64,000 nucleotides of DNA, from positions 1 through 64,000 of the forward strand of contig DIYH01000040.1 of the NCBI GenBank assembly GCA_002435755.1. The letters are read 5' to 3'. Positions 1 through 9,842 of this stretch are shown one piece after another. A program made the position numbers and the translations under genes. The notes under the pieces were generated by a model. It saw only the letters and a program-made list of their open reading frames with translations. It was not told the DNA's origin and searched no databases. The number at the start of each line of letters is the position of its first letter. Position 1 is the first letter of the stretch. This DNA comes from Flammeovirgaceae bacterium UBA6059 (lineage in GTDB: Bacteria; Bacteroidota; Bacteroidia; Cytophagales; Cyclobacteriaceae).

Positions 1-3000
1 GACCTGATTGTGAATAATCCGACGGGTCCTATCACAGGTAGTCCTGGTGTATCAGGGCTAGATACCTCTGTACCAGGGGAGTTGAGCAGGACACTGACAT
101 GGACCGGTACACCGCCAAGTGAGATAGAGTTGGCATTGCTATGGAGCTTCGAAGGTTTTGATGGCAACTGGGCTTTATTAGAAGGTACCAATGTGACCAC
201 AGTTTCTTTTGACCAAAGTTGTGGAGGTCCGACATGCAACGATCCGCTTATCCTTCCTATCAACTTTGACTGTGATGGTACGGATTATATATCAAAATCC
301 TCAACAGAACCAGGTACGACATTCAGTGTTGTTGACAATCCTGAACAAGGAGGAATCCATAATGTAGCGACAAAAGTAGGTCAGATTGTCAATGGGGGTG
401 CCGCTTTTGACAATGTCAAGCTAAGCCTGGATCAAGCAATAGATTTGAGTACACAAAAGCGTATCACGCTTAAGCTTTACTCTTCGCAATCTCTACCCGT
501 TCTCCTGAAGCTTGAGAACAGCCCTAGTGATTTTGATGAAGTAGAAGTTACGCATGGAGGATCTGGATGGGAAGAGCTGGTTTTTGACTTCAGTTCATCT
601 TCATCTTTCGATGATTTGGTGCTCTTTGTCGCTTTTAATCAAACTACAACAGGTACCTTCTATTTAGACGATATTGAACAAAGTAATATCCCGCTTACCA
701 ACGCTGATCTTGCAGGAGATTGGAAACTGGAACCTGTACCAGGTGCACTGGCCGTTGGTCCAGAGCGTGGAAGTGGGGCATTCTTTAGTATCAATGCGTC
801 GCAGGTCATTGAGCGTGATTGCTTGTTTGATGATATATGGACCTTTGGTGAAGGAGGTAGTCTTAGCTTAGATCAGCAGAACGAGACATGGTTGGAGCCA
901 TGGCAAGGTACAAACCCTGAAGCGTGTGGTACACCCGTTACTCCACATGATGGCTCAGGTACATACAGCTATTCACTAGGTGATGGCACCTTAACCGTGA
1001 ATGGTGCAGGTATGTATTTAGGTTTGGCTAAAGTTTTTAATGGAGGTGAATTGACTACACCCGGTGATGCAGCCGCCTCTATCACCTATCAAATTACTGA
1101 GTTTACTGAGGAAAGTGGTGTTAAGCGATTAACACTGGATATCCAGGTAGGTGGCGGAAACTGGTGGCGCTTTAAACTAGCTTCAGGAGAGATCAAACCT
1201 CGCCCTACCTTCCCAATAACCTTCGAAAACGCGGCTAATGTTGATTACGAATTCAGTGATTTTGAAACCAATGTTAGTCAACTTGTAGCTAATCCAAACA
1301 CTACTGGAAATAGCAGTGCCAACGTAATGCAAATGGTGAAGAGCAATGGAGCCGTCTTTGCAGGTACCAACTTGCCCTTGTCCGCACCTATCGATTTTGG
1401 GACCAATACAGTTGTAAGAGTTAAGGTGCTTTCTCCTCGTGTAGGAGCTAGGTTGGCCTTAAAACTGGAAGGCAGTAACAATGGAGAAATCGAAAAGGCT
1501 ACCACATTAGCAAATGAGTGGGAAACGCTTGATTTCAACTTTGTTGGCATGACAGATGCAGATTATAGTGGTGTCACGCTCATCTGGGACAATGGGATAG
1601 CAGGTGGTGGAGGTGCCGACTGGACTTTTTATTTGGATGACTTTGAGATAGTGGAGACACCCGCAGAAGACTTGGTTGCATTTCCGCTTGACTTTGAGTC
1701 AGGAACTCTGAATTATCAAGCGAGTGTATTTGGTGGAAATGCTGGTGGTGTGATTGACAATCCAGTCTCAGGAGGTATCAATACTACCTCTAAAGTTCTT
1801 GAACTGACCAAGACTTCTGGAGCGGTAGTTTTCGCTGGTACAGCCATTCCGCTAGGTGTACCTATCGACTTTGATGGCAAGACCTCCATACGCTTAAAAG
1901 CATATTCACCTAGAGTAGGTGAAACAATTACCCTTAAGCTTGAAGGAGCAGATAGGAATCCTAATGTTGATGGGGTACAAGGGGCTGAAGCAGAAAGAGA
2001 CGCCACCACTACAGTAGCAGGTCAGTGGGAGGAGTTAACGTTTGATTTCTTAGGAGCAACAGGTGCTGAATATGTACAGCCCGTATTGTTCTGGGACTTT
2101 GGAGAAACTGGCTTGGGTGAGACTGTGTACATAGATGATCTTGAAGTGATCGAAACCCCTGCAGAACAGCTCATAGAGCTCCCTCTGGACTTTGAGTCTA
2201 GTACATTGAATTATGCATTCAATGACTTCAATGGAGGGCAGACTAGTGTTATAGCAAACCCTCAATCGAATGGTTCTAATACATCTGGTTTCGTTCTTGA
2301 GACCAAGAAAGGTTTTGGTATAGATGCAGGAACCACGTTGTTCCTAAGTTCACCGATCGACTTTGGGCAGGGGACTAAAATGCGGATGCAGGTTTACTCT
2401 CCAAGAGTGGGAGTACCGCTGACATTCGTTCTCGGTGCACAAAGTGGTGATGCTGCTGCCAGAATATTGAGCACCACACAGGCTAACACTTGGGAAACCC
2501 TTGAATTCGATTTTGCAGACGATTTGAGAAGTGATTATGTCCGTATGACCTTGATATGGGACAATGGTACTTCCGGAGATGCAGGTGCTGATTGGACCTT
2601 CCTGGTGGACGACATTGATGTGTTCTTTGTCGATCCTGTTGCAGACCCATCACTTAGCGACTTAAAAGTCGATGGAGTAAGTGTGGATGGTTTTAACAGC
2701 GGTACGCTGGAGTATGATGTAGAACTTGTCGAAGGAACCATGGTGGTCCCCACGGTTACTGCTAGTGCGACCAACACCAATCTCCCATCTGAGAACATAG
2801 TAATTACGCCTGGTAGTTTACCATTTCCGACAACAACTACGATTGCGGTGACAAGTCAAGATAACTCTGACAACCGAACGTACAAGATTAATTTCACTGT
2901 TGAAAATCCCACAACTGCTCCGACAGCCGCTGCGTCAACCCCTCTTAATTTGGAGGTCAATGTGGTATCTGTATTCAGTAATACTTATACCGACCTTGGA

Positions 3001-6000
3001 TCTACCAACTTCGCGGAATTTGGAGCTGCGAACTTTGAGGAAGTGACAGTTGCTGATAGCAAGAAAGTGCTAAGGTATTATGAAAATGAAAGTGCAGGAG
3101 AAGGTAAGTTCAGAGGGGTACAATTAGGATCCGCTGTTGATGCGGATGGTAACAGCTTGTCAAGAGTACGCTTTGATGTGTGGTTCTCGAAAGATCTGGA
3201 TCCTGATAGCGAGTTTGTTTTCAAAGTAGTCGATGGTGTTTTCCCTAATAACACCGACGGAGAGATAAGAATAACGCCTTCTTCCGACCCGGAGATGATT
3301 CAGGGACAATGGTTGACCTATGACTTCTCCCTAGCCTCCTTAACTGCTTTTGGTGGTAATACACCCGACAACATCACTCAGTTAGTCATTGACCTTGTGA
3401 ATGCGCGAGAGGTATACTTAGACAATATCATTTTCTATGATCCTGTGCCGATAGCACCAACGGCTGCTCCGGCAGAACCTTCTTTTGATGCTGGCAATGT
3501 TATCGCCGTATGGAGCGATAATTATGGTGATCGCGTGGGTACCAGGTTCAGAGATAATGGTGCCGCGGACGTGGACACCTTGAATCTCAATGGTAATAAC
3601 GTATTGAGATATGCTAAGGCAGATACAGATGGCGGAAACTTTGCTATCATAGAGATGGGAGGAGATAACCAGATAGATATGATTGCTTCGGGAATGACCA
3701 ACCTGAGATTTGATATGTGGTTCTCCAACGAAGTGACACCCGAGTCATTTGTACTTTTTAATACTGTGAATATTGGGGTACCAGTCTCACAAACCACGAC
3801 GAGGATTTCCGAAGATTTTGACCCTTCAATGAAGCAAGGTCAATGGATCACATTTGACTTCTCGATAGAAGAGCTTATCGAGCTGGGTATGAATGGATTT
3901 AGCAACATTCAGCAGTTCGTAGTTGATGTCAATTTTGGGCCTGAGGTGTACATCGACAATTTACTTTTTTATAAGAAAGAGATTCCGTTGCAAAACGATG
4001 CAACCTTAAGTGGTATTCAGGTTGACACTCAACCCATAGAAGGATTTAACCCGGCTCTATTTGATTATAGTTTTGAATTGCCAGCCGGCACTACTCAGAT
4101 ACCTACCGTAACTGCAACAACAACGGCTCCCGGAGCTGGTGCTGTACCTAACGCAGCATCAGCTTTGCCGGGGACTACTTCAATTGTGGTTACTGCCGAG
4201 GATGGTGTTACGCAGCTCACTTACAATGTGAAGTTCTTTGTAGACACCCCTCCAAATGCAGCGCCCGCGGCTCCAACCGAAGATGCTGCCAATGTCCTCG
4301 CGATCTACAGTGATAGTTATGAAACGGTACCTAATCAAGGGATCGACAATTATGGAGCCGCTGTGATAGATACGGTCACTTTTGTCGATAATGACGTTTT
4401 GAGATATACCTTGGCCGCAAATTCGTTCCAGGTGATAGAGCTAGGCGAAGCTGGCGCACTCGACTTGTTTGCTGCGGGGATTACCAACTTTAGCTTTGAT
4501 GTATGGTTCTCAAAGGATATAACTGATGCAAGCAGATTTCTAGTGAAGCTCGAACAGTTTGCTGGTACGCGCAACACGGGTACACTACAGTTGTTATCGA
4601 CTTCTCAGCCTTCTATGGCACAGGGACAGTGGATTACATATGACATACCATTGACTGACCTCAACAATTTAACAAGTGTACAACAGATCGTTATTGATCT
4701 GCAAAATGTGGGTCAGGCGTTTATTGATAATATCTATTTCTATGGTGATGGACCCCCATCTACCGAGAACCTACTAACGAATGGAGATTTCGAAGATGGT
4801 ACTACAGCATGGGCAACCAATTTTGGAGACAATACTCCTGATGTCAGGACTGAGGGGGGCAATAGTTTCTTCTTCTCTAATGTTGAATCCGCAGGCAACT
4901 CATTTGACGTCAATCTTAGTCAGACTGGTCTATCGATAAGTCCCAATGGAGACTATACTTTGAGGTTTACTGCTTCTACTTCAGACGGTGAGACCAGAAC
5001 GGTTGTTGCCGGTATTGGACTAAGTGGTAGTCCGTTTAACAGTGATACAGAAGTAGTGACCATTACCAGTATTCCAACAGAATACAGCTTGAGCCTTACC
5101 GCGTTCGGACCAGGTGAATTTGGGGCAGGCGCATTTGGTGGCGATGGAAACTCAAGAGTTCTATTCGATCTAGGAGCGGATATTGGAGTCGCAGTAATAG
5201 ATGATGTCTCACTACAAATTGGCGCAAATATTCCATCTAGTCTAGCCACATTGAATGACCTTAAGGTCAATGGTGAATCCATAGATGGATTCAATCCTGC
5301 GACAGAGATATATCAGGTAGAGTTACCTTTTAGCACCACAGAGTTGCCTGTTGTTACTGCTTCTACCACTAGTGGTAGTGCAGTGATTGACGATACTCAA
5401 GCGGATGTAATAGATGGTATGGCCACTATACAGGTGACTGCAGAAGATGGGGAAACTACCAAGACTTACACCATTGACTTTTCTATTGGTGATCCGTCAG
5501 ATGATGCAACCTTGAGTGACTTGAAGATTGGAGATAACACCGTCGATGAGTTTGCTGCTGATAAGTTTGATTACATGGCAACATTGCCATCAGGATCTAC
5601 ACTTGAAACAATCCCGGCTATAACAGCAACAACAAGTGATGAAAATGCTCAGGATCCTGTAATCAACACGGAGCTTAACACTGTCGATGAAAATATCTTT
5701 GCCACTACTACTATTGTTGTTACTGCGGAAGATGGTGAGGCCACCGAGAGTTATAAGATTGACTTCAGTATAGCCACTGAGGCTGGCGATGCTACACTCA
5801 GCGATCTGCAAGTAGATTTTGGTACTGCTGCACAACCAGATTTTCAAACTGTTGAAGGTTTTGATCCTGTGACACTGAACTATGATGTTGCTCTACCGTT
5901 TGGCACTGATCCTGGGGCTGTACCTGCTGTTCAGGCGACCCCAACATTTGAAGGGTTACCAGACGTTACAGATGATGGTGCTACTGTAGCCATAGTTGAT

Positions 6001-9000
6001 GCGTCAGGTCTACCAGGCACAACAACCATTACCGTTACATCGGAGGATGAGTCAAATACTCAGGATTATAAGATTGCCTTTACCATCGCGGAAGCGAGTA
6101 AGGATTCTGTGTTGACAGCTATAACGGTAGGCGGCAATGCAGTTAATGGGTTTGATCCACAGACTTTTACATACTCACTGGTATTACCGGCAAATACGAA
6201 TACTATTCCGGCTGTAGTAGGAACACCATCTGATGCTAATGCACAGGTCGTGGTAACGACTTCTGCCGTGGCACCAGGACTGGCTACTATAGTGGTTACT
6301 GCTCAGAATGGCACCTCTGTGAGTACTTACACCGTGAAGATGTCAGTAGCTAATGATCCTAATCTAGTTACAAATGGTAATTTCGAATTTGGTCAAGAAT
6401 CTTGGGCGGGTAATGCTTTCAATGTCCAGACAGAGGGTGGCAACAGCTTTAACTTTGCTGATATCGCTCAGGCCGGTCAATCATTTGATGTTAGTTTGAG
6501 ACAGACTGGCCTTCAGTTACAGACAGATGAGTTCTACACATTGGCTTTCAACGCTTCTACAAGTACCGGACAAACACGATCTCTTGTAGTTGGTATAGGA
6601 CCTGTTGCTAATCCTGCTAATTCCCAGGCGCGTGAGGTTGTTCTTACAGGTACAGATACAAGGTTTAGTATAGTCATACCTGCAAGTTTTGCCGCTGGAA
6701 CAGATGATAGAATTTTCTTTGATATGGGAGCTGCAACCGGAGTTGTAGTTATCGATAATGTATCACTTACGCCAGCAGAATCTATATCCTTCCCTGTAAC
6801 ATTTGAAGAAGACGATGTTGCTTATGCCTTTACTGAATTTGGTGGTGCTCCGGGTACCGTTGAAGACAACCCAAGCCCTTCTGGTATCAATACAAGTGAT
6901 AGGGTTGCCCAAACTGAAAAAGTAGGAGGAGCAGAAGCAGGTACATTCTTTGAAATGGACGCACCTATCGACTTTTCTGCAGGAAAAGTAGTTTTCATGA
7001 AAGTATACTCACCTAAGGCGAACATCAATGTTCGATTAAGACTTGAGAATTCTACTAATAACACTATTGGTTTCGAACTTGTTGAAAGTGTAGCTTCTGC
7101 TAATCAATGGGTGGAGCTTAGCTATGATTTTACTGACTTGATCACCAATGAGTTCTTATCTAAAGTGGTTCTTGTTTTTGATCCTGAAAATGCTGGTGAT
7201 GGTAGCAAGTTTTTCTGGGATGACATTTCATTAGTTAGTCCACGTGCGGATGCTACGCTCAGCAGCATTACTGTGGATGACGAGCCGATTGACGACTTTG
7301 AGGGAAGTACTTTGAATTGGGAGGTAGAGATACCGTTTGGTACCACTAAGATCCCTGTTGTAGCAGCCACTGCTAACTCAGTAGGAGCTGATGTTGAGAT
7401 CACTCAGGCACCAAACCTTGCTGACTCAGCCAAGATAGTGGTAACCTCTATAGATCAAAACAACACCAATACCTATTACGTCAAGTTCAAGATCGGTGCA
7501 CCTAGCGAAGATGCGACATTAACGGATATCAAGGTAGACGATGTATCGATCCCAGGTTTCAAAGCTGATTCTTTGACTTATACTATTGAACTGCCTTCTG
7601 GTACCCAAAATATTCCTCAAATTACAGAGGTCACGGTATCTAATGATAGTGCGACGTTCGTAATTGAGCAGGCTACCGATTTACCGGATACCGCACGAGT
7701 GGTAGTCACCGCTCAAAGCGATACGATCAAATTGACTTATCAAGTGATTTTTAAGGAACTTGATGCCAATCAGGATGCCACTCTGAGTGAAATTACCTAT
7801 GGTGATGACGATGTGCTGATACCTGGATTTAGTCCAATAGATACAGCTTATATGGTTCAGTTACCATTTGGCTCGACAGCACCAATTGTGAAGGCTAAAG
7901 CTTCTAATGATAGTGATGATGTATCAGTTGACATCACTCAAATCACAGAGCTTCCGGGTAGGGTTACCATCGTGGTAACGGCTGCTGACGAAGTGACTAA
8001 GAAGACTTACATTGTTGACTTCAGCGCACCGAATACGGATGCCACATTGAGCGATCTACGCTTGGGTACCGAGACAATCGATGGGTTCTTACCAGAAGTG
8101 TTGCTGTACAATGTGACGCTTCCGTTCAGCGCCCAGGATATTCCTGCCACTACAGCTACCGCAAATGATGTAGAGGGTGCCACAGTTGACATAAAACTGG
8201 CACAGACAGTTGAGGACTCCACATTCGTAGTTGTGACTGCAGAAGATGGCATGACAGTGAAGACTTACACCATTGCGTTTGAAGTTGCTGATCCTGGTAC
8301 GGATGCCACCCTCAAAGAGTTATTGGTAGATGGTAATCTGGTGTCTGGATTTGAGCCATCCAAGTTTGATTATACAATTGTGCTTTCAGAAGGGACCACT
8401 ATTGTCCCTGCCGTGGATGCGGTGTTAACAGATGAGAATGCTCAACTTGCTATTACCCAAGCTAGCGCATTGGATGTCGCAGCACTAATATCGGTGACGT
8501 CAGAAGATGGACAAATGACGAATGAATATCGTGTTGTCTTTGAGGTTTCTGACAACAAAGCTCCTATTGTGACAGCTCCTTTGATAGATAGAAGTATGGA
8601 ATTGAACAACACAATTACCGTAGATCTGTCAAACAACTTTGCTGATCCTGAAAACCTTCAGCTGACCTACTCATTTACCAATCTGCGAGATGAGGTGCTA
8701 ACTGTGTCAATCGATGGTACAGTGATGACAATTACCGCCATCTCCATAGGAACATCTACGATTGAAGTTACAGCGAAGGACGATATCAATGGAACAGCCA
8801 CTGCGACGTTGGATATTACAGTAGTTGGTTCTGACGTAGAGATTCTGCACGATATAGCGGGTTCTGCGACCGCTGATGGCAATCCATTTACTCAAGGAAG
8901 GGCTGTGATGTTTGATGTTGATAATATCAACAACGTCTTTAGCTCCGACCTTACACCAAATGGTGGATTTGCCTTCTCTTTTGTACCGACCGGCAACTAC

Positions 9001-9759
9001 TATTTATATGTAACTTCAGAATCACCTGATTATGTAACGACCGTATACGGAGACGTATCGACAGTTATTGATCCTGATGCACCTGTAGCTATATTGGAAG
9101 TGAACACCACCATAGGTGGCCTCAAGATCGCTATGGTCGATAAACCAACACCTGCACTTCAATTCCTAGATAAGGAGACAGGAGGTACGCTGAACTTCAA
9201 CACAAGATCAGTGACAGGTGGAGGATCAAGAGTGCTTGAGGGTAATAACACTGACGGTGAAGTACTCTCTGGTGTAGTGGTGATACTTCAAACTCAGCAA
9301 GGCGAGTACATTGCTGATGGCGTGACCGATGAAAATGGCTATGTTCAATTCATTGGCTTACCTACTGGTGATTATAACCTCATCGTAGATGTGCCTGGAG
9401 TCGGAAGAGTGACTTCAGAAGTCTCTGTGGAAGAAGGCAGACAGGCTTATTATACAGGTCTTATTGATGGAGATAACATTGGAATAAACATAGCTACCGG
9501 AATCGATGACGAACTGCTTAACGCTATTCTACTCTATCCAAGTACTGTAGAAAGAGACTTATACATCGATATGCCAGCTCCAATACTTGAGCAGTTTGAG
9601 TTGAGTATCACTAGTATGTCAGGTCGCCAGATCATTCCAAACTTTGAGATAGAAAATGCTCGAATAATGGTCCGGGTTGATCAACTCAGTCAAGGCCTGC
9701 ATGTAGTCATGATCAGTACTAGGAATGGAACCTGGTCAGGTAAATTCATCAAACGATAA
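1..9759 (+). CDS. Giant T9SS-secreted multi-module glucan-binding surface protein (5' partial)
   Basis: The reading frame is open at base 1, so the start lies upstream; at least 3252 residues are visible. I see no catalytic domain. Modules in nucleotide order: a jelly-roll-like module near 250-680; a lipocalin-like module near 700-1190, of a kind common in marine Bacteroidota carbohydrate proteins; three related beta-sandwiches at 1210-2630; three modules of another type (each starting with a VxSVFSxxY-like motif and ending YxDNIxFY) at 2940-4745; CBM4/9-like modules at 4760-5215 and 6355-6770; and one more beta-sandwich at 6780-7235. Interspersed are about eleven cadherin-like beta-sandwich repeats (PF12733 type, each opening ATLSDLxVDG). 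An Ig-like domain, a prealbumin-like fold (9240-9480) and a T9SS C-terminal domain (9530-9756) close the protein. The inferred role is cell-surface capture of beta-glucan ahead of the downstream enzymes. A catalytic domain upstream of the window cannot be excluded. Confidence 0.85.
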   Translation, partial: DLIVNNPTGPITGSPGVSGLDTSVPGELSRTLTWTGTPPSEIELALLWSFEGFDGNWALLEGTNVTTVSFDQSCGGPTCNDPLILPINFDCDGTDYISKSSTEPGTTFSVVDNPEQGGIHNVATKVGQIVNGGAAFDNVKLSLDQAIDLSTQKRITLKLYSSQSLPVLLKLENSPSDFDEVEVTHGGSGWEELVFDFSSSSSFDDLVLFVAFNQTTTGTFYLDDIEQSNIPLTNADLAGDWKLEPVPGALAVGPERGSGAFFSINASQVIERDCLFDDIWTFGEGGSLSLDQQNETWLEPWQGTNPEACGTPVTPHDGSGTYSYSLGDGTLTVNGAGMYLGLAKVFNGGELTTPGDAAASITYQITEFTEESGVKRLTLDIQVGGGNWWRFKLASGEIKPRPTFPITFENAANVDYEFSDFETNVSQLVANPNTTGNSSANVMQMVKSNGAVFAGTNLPLSAPIDFGTNTVVRVKVLSPRVGARLALKLEGSNNGEIEKATTLANEWETLDFNFVGMTDADYSGVTLIWDNGIAGGGGADWTFYLDDFEIVETPAEDLVAFPLDFESGTLNYQASVFGGNAGGVIDNPVSGGINTTSKVLELTKTSGAVVFAGTAIPLGVPIDFDGKTSIRLKAYSPRVGETITLKLEGADRNPNVDGVQGAEAERDATTTVAGQWEELTFDFLGATGAEYVQPVLFWDFGETGLGETVYIDDLEVIETPAEQLIELPLDFESSTLNYAFNDFNGGQTSVIANPQSNGSNTSGFVLETKKGFGIDAGTTLFLSSPIDFGQGTKMRMQVYSPRVGVPLTFVLGAQSGDAAARILSTTQANTWETLEFDFADDLRSDYVRMTLIWDNGTSGDAGADWTFLVDDIDVFFVDPVADPSLSDLKVDGVSVDGFNSGTLEYDVELVEGTMVVPTVTASATNTNLPSENIVITPGSLPFPTTTTIAVTSQDNSDNRTYKINFTVENPTTAPTAAASTPLNLEVNVVSVFSNTYTDLGSTNFAEFGAANFEEVTVADSKKVLRYYENESAGEGKFRGVQLGSAVDADGNSLSRVRFDVWFSKDLDPDSEFVFKVVDGVFPNNTDGEIRITPSSDPEMIQGQWLTYDFSLASLTAFGGNTPDNITQLVIDLVNAREVYLDNIIFYDPVPIAPTAAPAEPSFDAGNVIAVWSDNYGDRVGTRFRDNGAADVDTLNLNGNNVLRYAKADTDGGNFAIIEMGGDNQIDMIASGMTNLRFDMWFSNEVTPESFVLFNTVNIGVPVSQTTTRISEDFDPSMKQGQWITFDFSIEELIELGMNGFSNIQQFVVDVNFGPEVYIDNLLFYKKEIPLQNDATLSGIQVDTQPIEGFNPALFDYSFELPAGTTQIPTVTATTTAPGAGAVPNAASALPGTTSIVVTAEDGVTQLTYNVKFFVDTPPNAAPAAPTEDAANVLAIYSDSYETVPNQGIDNYGAAVIDTVTFVDNDVLRYTLAANSFQVIELGEAGALDLFAAGITNFSFDVWFSKDITDASRFLVKLEQFAGTRNTGTLQLLSTSQPSMAQGQWITYDIPLTDLNNLTSVQQIVIDLQNVGQAFIDNIYFYGDGPPSTENLLTNGDFEDGTTAWATNFGDNTPDVRTEGGNSFFFSNVESAGNSFDVNLSQTGLSISPNGDYTLRFTASTSDGETRTVVAGIGLSGSPFNSDTEVVTITSIPTEYSLSLTAFGPGEFGAGAFGGDGNSRVLFDLGADIGVAVIDDVSLQIGANIPSSLATLNDLKVNGESIDGFNPATEIYQVELPFSTTELPVVTASTTSGSAVIDDTQADVIDGMATIQVTAEDGETTKTYTIDFSIGDPSDDATLSDLKIGDNTVDEFAADKFDYMATLPSGSTLETIPAITATTSDENAQDPVINTELNTVDENIFATTTIVVTAEDGEATESYKIDFSIATEAGDATLSDLQVDFGTAAQPDFQTVEGFDPVTLNYDVALPFGTDPGAVPAVQATPTFEGLPDVTDDGATVAIVDASGLPGTTTITVTSEDESNTQDYKIAFTIAEASKDSVLTAITVGGNAVNGFDPQTFTYSLVLPANTNTIPAVVGTPSDANAQVVVTTSAVAPGLATIVVTAQNGTSVSTYTVKMSVANDPNLVTNGNFEFGQESWAGNAFNVQTEGGNSFNFADIAQAGQSFDVSLRQTGLQLQTDEFYTLAFNASTSTGQTRSLVVGIGPVANPANSQAREVVLTGTDTRFSIVIPASFAAGTDDRIFFDMGAATGVVVIDNVSLTPAESISFPVTFEEDDVAYAFTEFGGAPGTVEDNPSPSGINTSDRVAQTEKVGGAEAGTFFEMDAPIDFSAGKVVFMKVYSPKANINVRLRLENSTNNTIGFELVESVASANQWVELSYDFTDLITNEFLSKVVLVFDPENAGDGSKFFWDDISLVSPRADATLSSITVDDEPIDDFEGSTLNWEVEIPFGTTKIPVVAATANSVGADVEITQAPNLADSAKIVVTSIDQNNTNTYYVKFKIGAPSEDATLTDIKVDDVSIPGFKADSLTYTIELPSGTQNIPQITEVTVSNDSATFVIEQATDLPDTARVVVTAQSDTIKLTYQVIFKELDANQDATLSEITYGDDDVLIPGFSPIDTAYMVQLPFGSTAPIVKAKASNDSDDVSVDITQITELPGRVTIVVTAADEVTKKTYIVDFSAPNTDATLSDLRLGTETIDGFLPEVLLYNVTLPFSAQDIPATTATANDVEGATVDIKLAQTVEDSTFVVVTAEDGMTVKTYTIAFEVADPGTDATLKELLVDGNLVSGFEPSKFDYTIVLSEGTTIVPAVDAVLTDENAQLAITQASALDVAALISVTSEDGQMTNEYRVVFEVSDNKAPIVTAPLIDRSMELNNTITVDLSNNFADPENLQLTYSFTNLRDEVLTVSIDGTVMTITAISIGTSTIEVTAKDDINGTATATLDITVVGSDVEILHDIAGSATADGNPFTQGRAVMFDVDNINNVFSSDLTPNGGFAFSFVPTGNYYLYVTSESPDYVTTVYGDVSTVIDPDAPVAILEVNTTIGGLKIAMVDKPTPALQFLDKETGGTLNFNTRSVTGGGSRVLEGNNTDGEVLSGVVVILQTQQGEYIADGVTDENGYVQFIGLPTGDYNLIVDVPGVGRVTSEVSVEEGRQAYYTGLIDGDNIGINIATGIDDELLNAILLYPSTVERDLYIDMPAPILEQFELSITSMSGRQIIPNFEIENARIMVRVDQLSQGLHVVMISTRNGTWSGKFIKR

Positions 9760-9777
9760 CTAAGAATACGCATGGCA

Positions 9778-9814
9778 CTAACCAATATCCTCGGCTACCG
9801 AGGATGTTGGCTAG
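9778..9814 (+). terminator. Strong hairpin between the giant surface protein and the glycosidase-barrel gene
   Basis: Arms 9782-9794 and 9798-9810 pair over 13 bp with one G-U wobble and a 3-nt loop. Three more base pairs form beyond one mismatch (9778-9780 with 9812-9814). There is no T-tract, so it may act in mRNA processing, 3'-end protection or partial attenuation within the operon rather than as a full intrinsic terminator. Confidence 0.5.
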
Positions 9815-9842
9815 TTCACCATTAGCCTAACACACATATATT

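Noticed and set aside
2640..8560. Regularly spaced similar sequences that could suggest a CRISPR or DNA repeat array
   Set aside because: The spacing (about 260 bp) and variation fit protein-level cadherin-like domains in one reading frame, not DNA repeats.
1..9759. Many open frames on the minus strand and in other plus frames across the giant gene
   Set aside because: They are short, have no signals of their own, and arise from the repetitive Thr/Ser/Val-rich coding strand.
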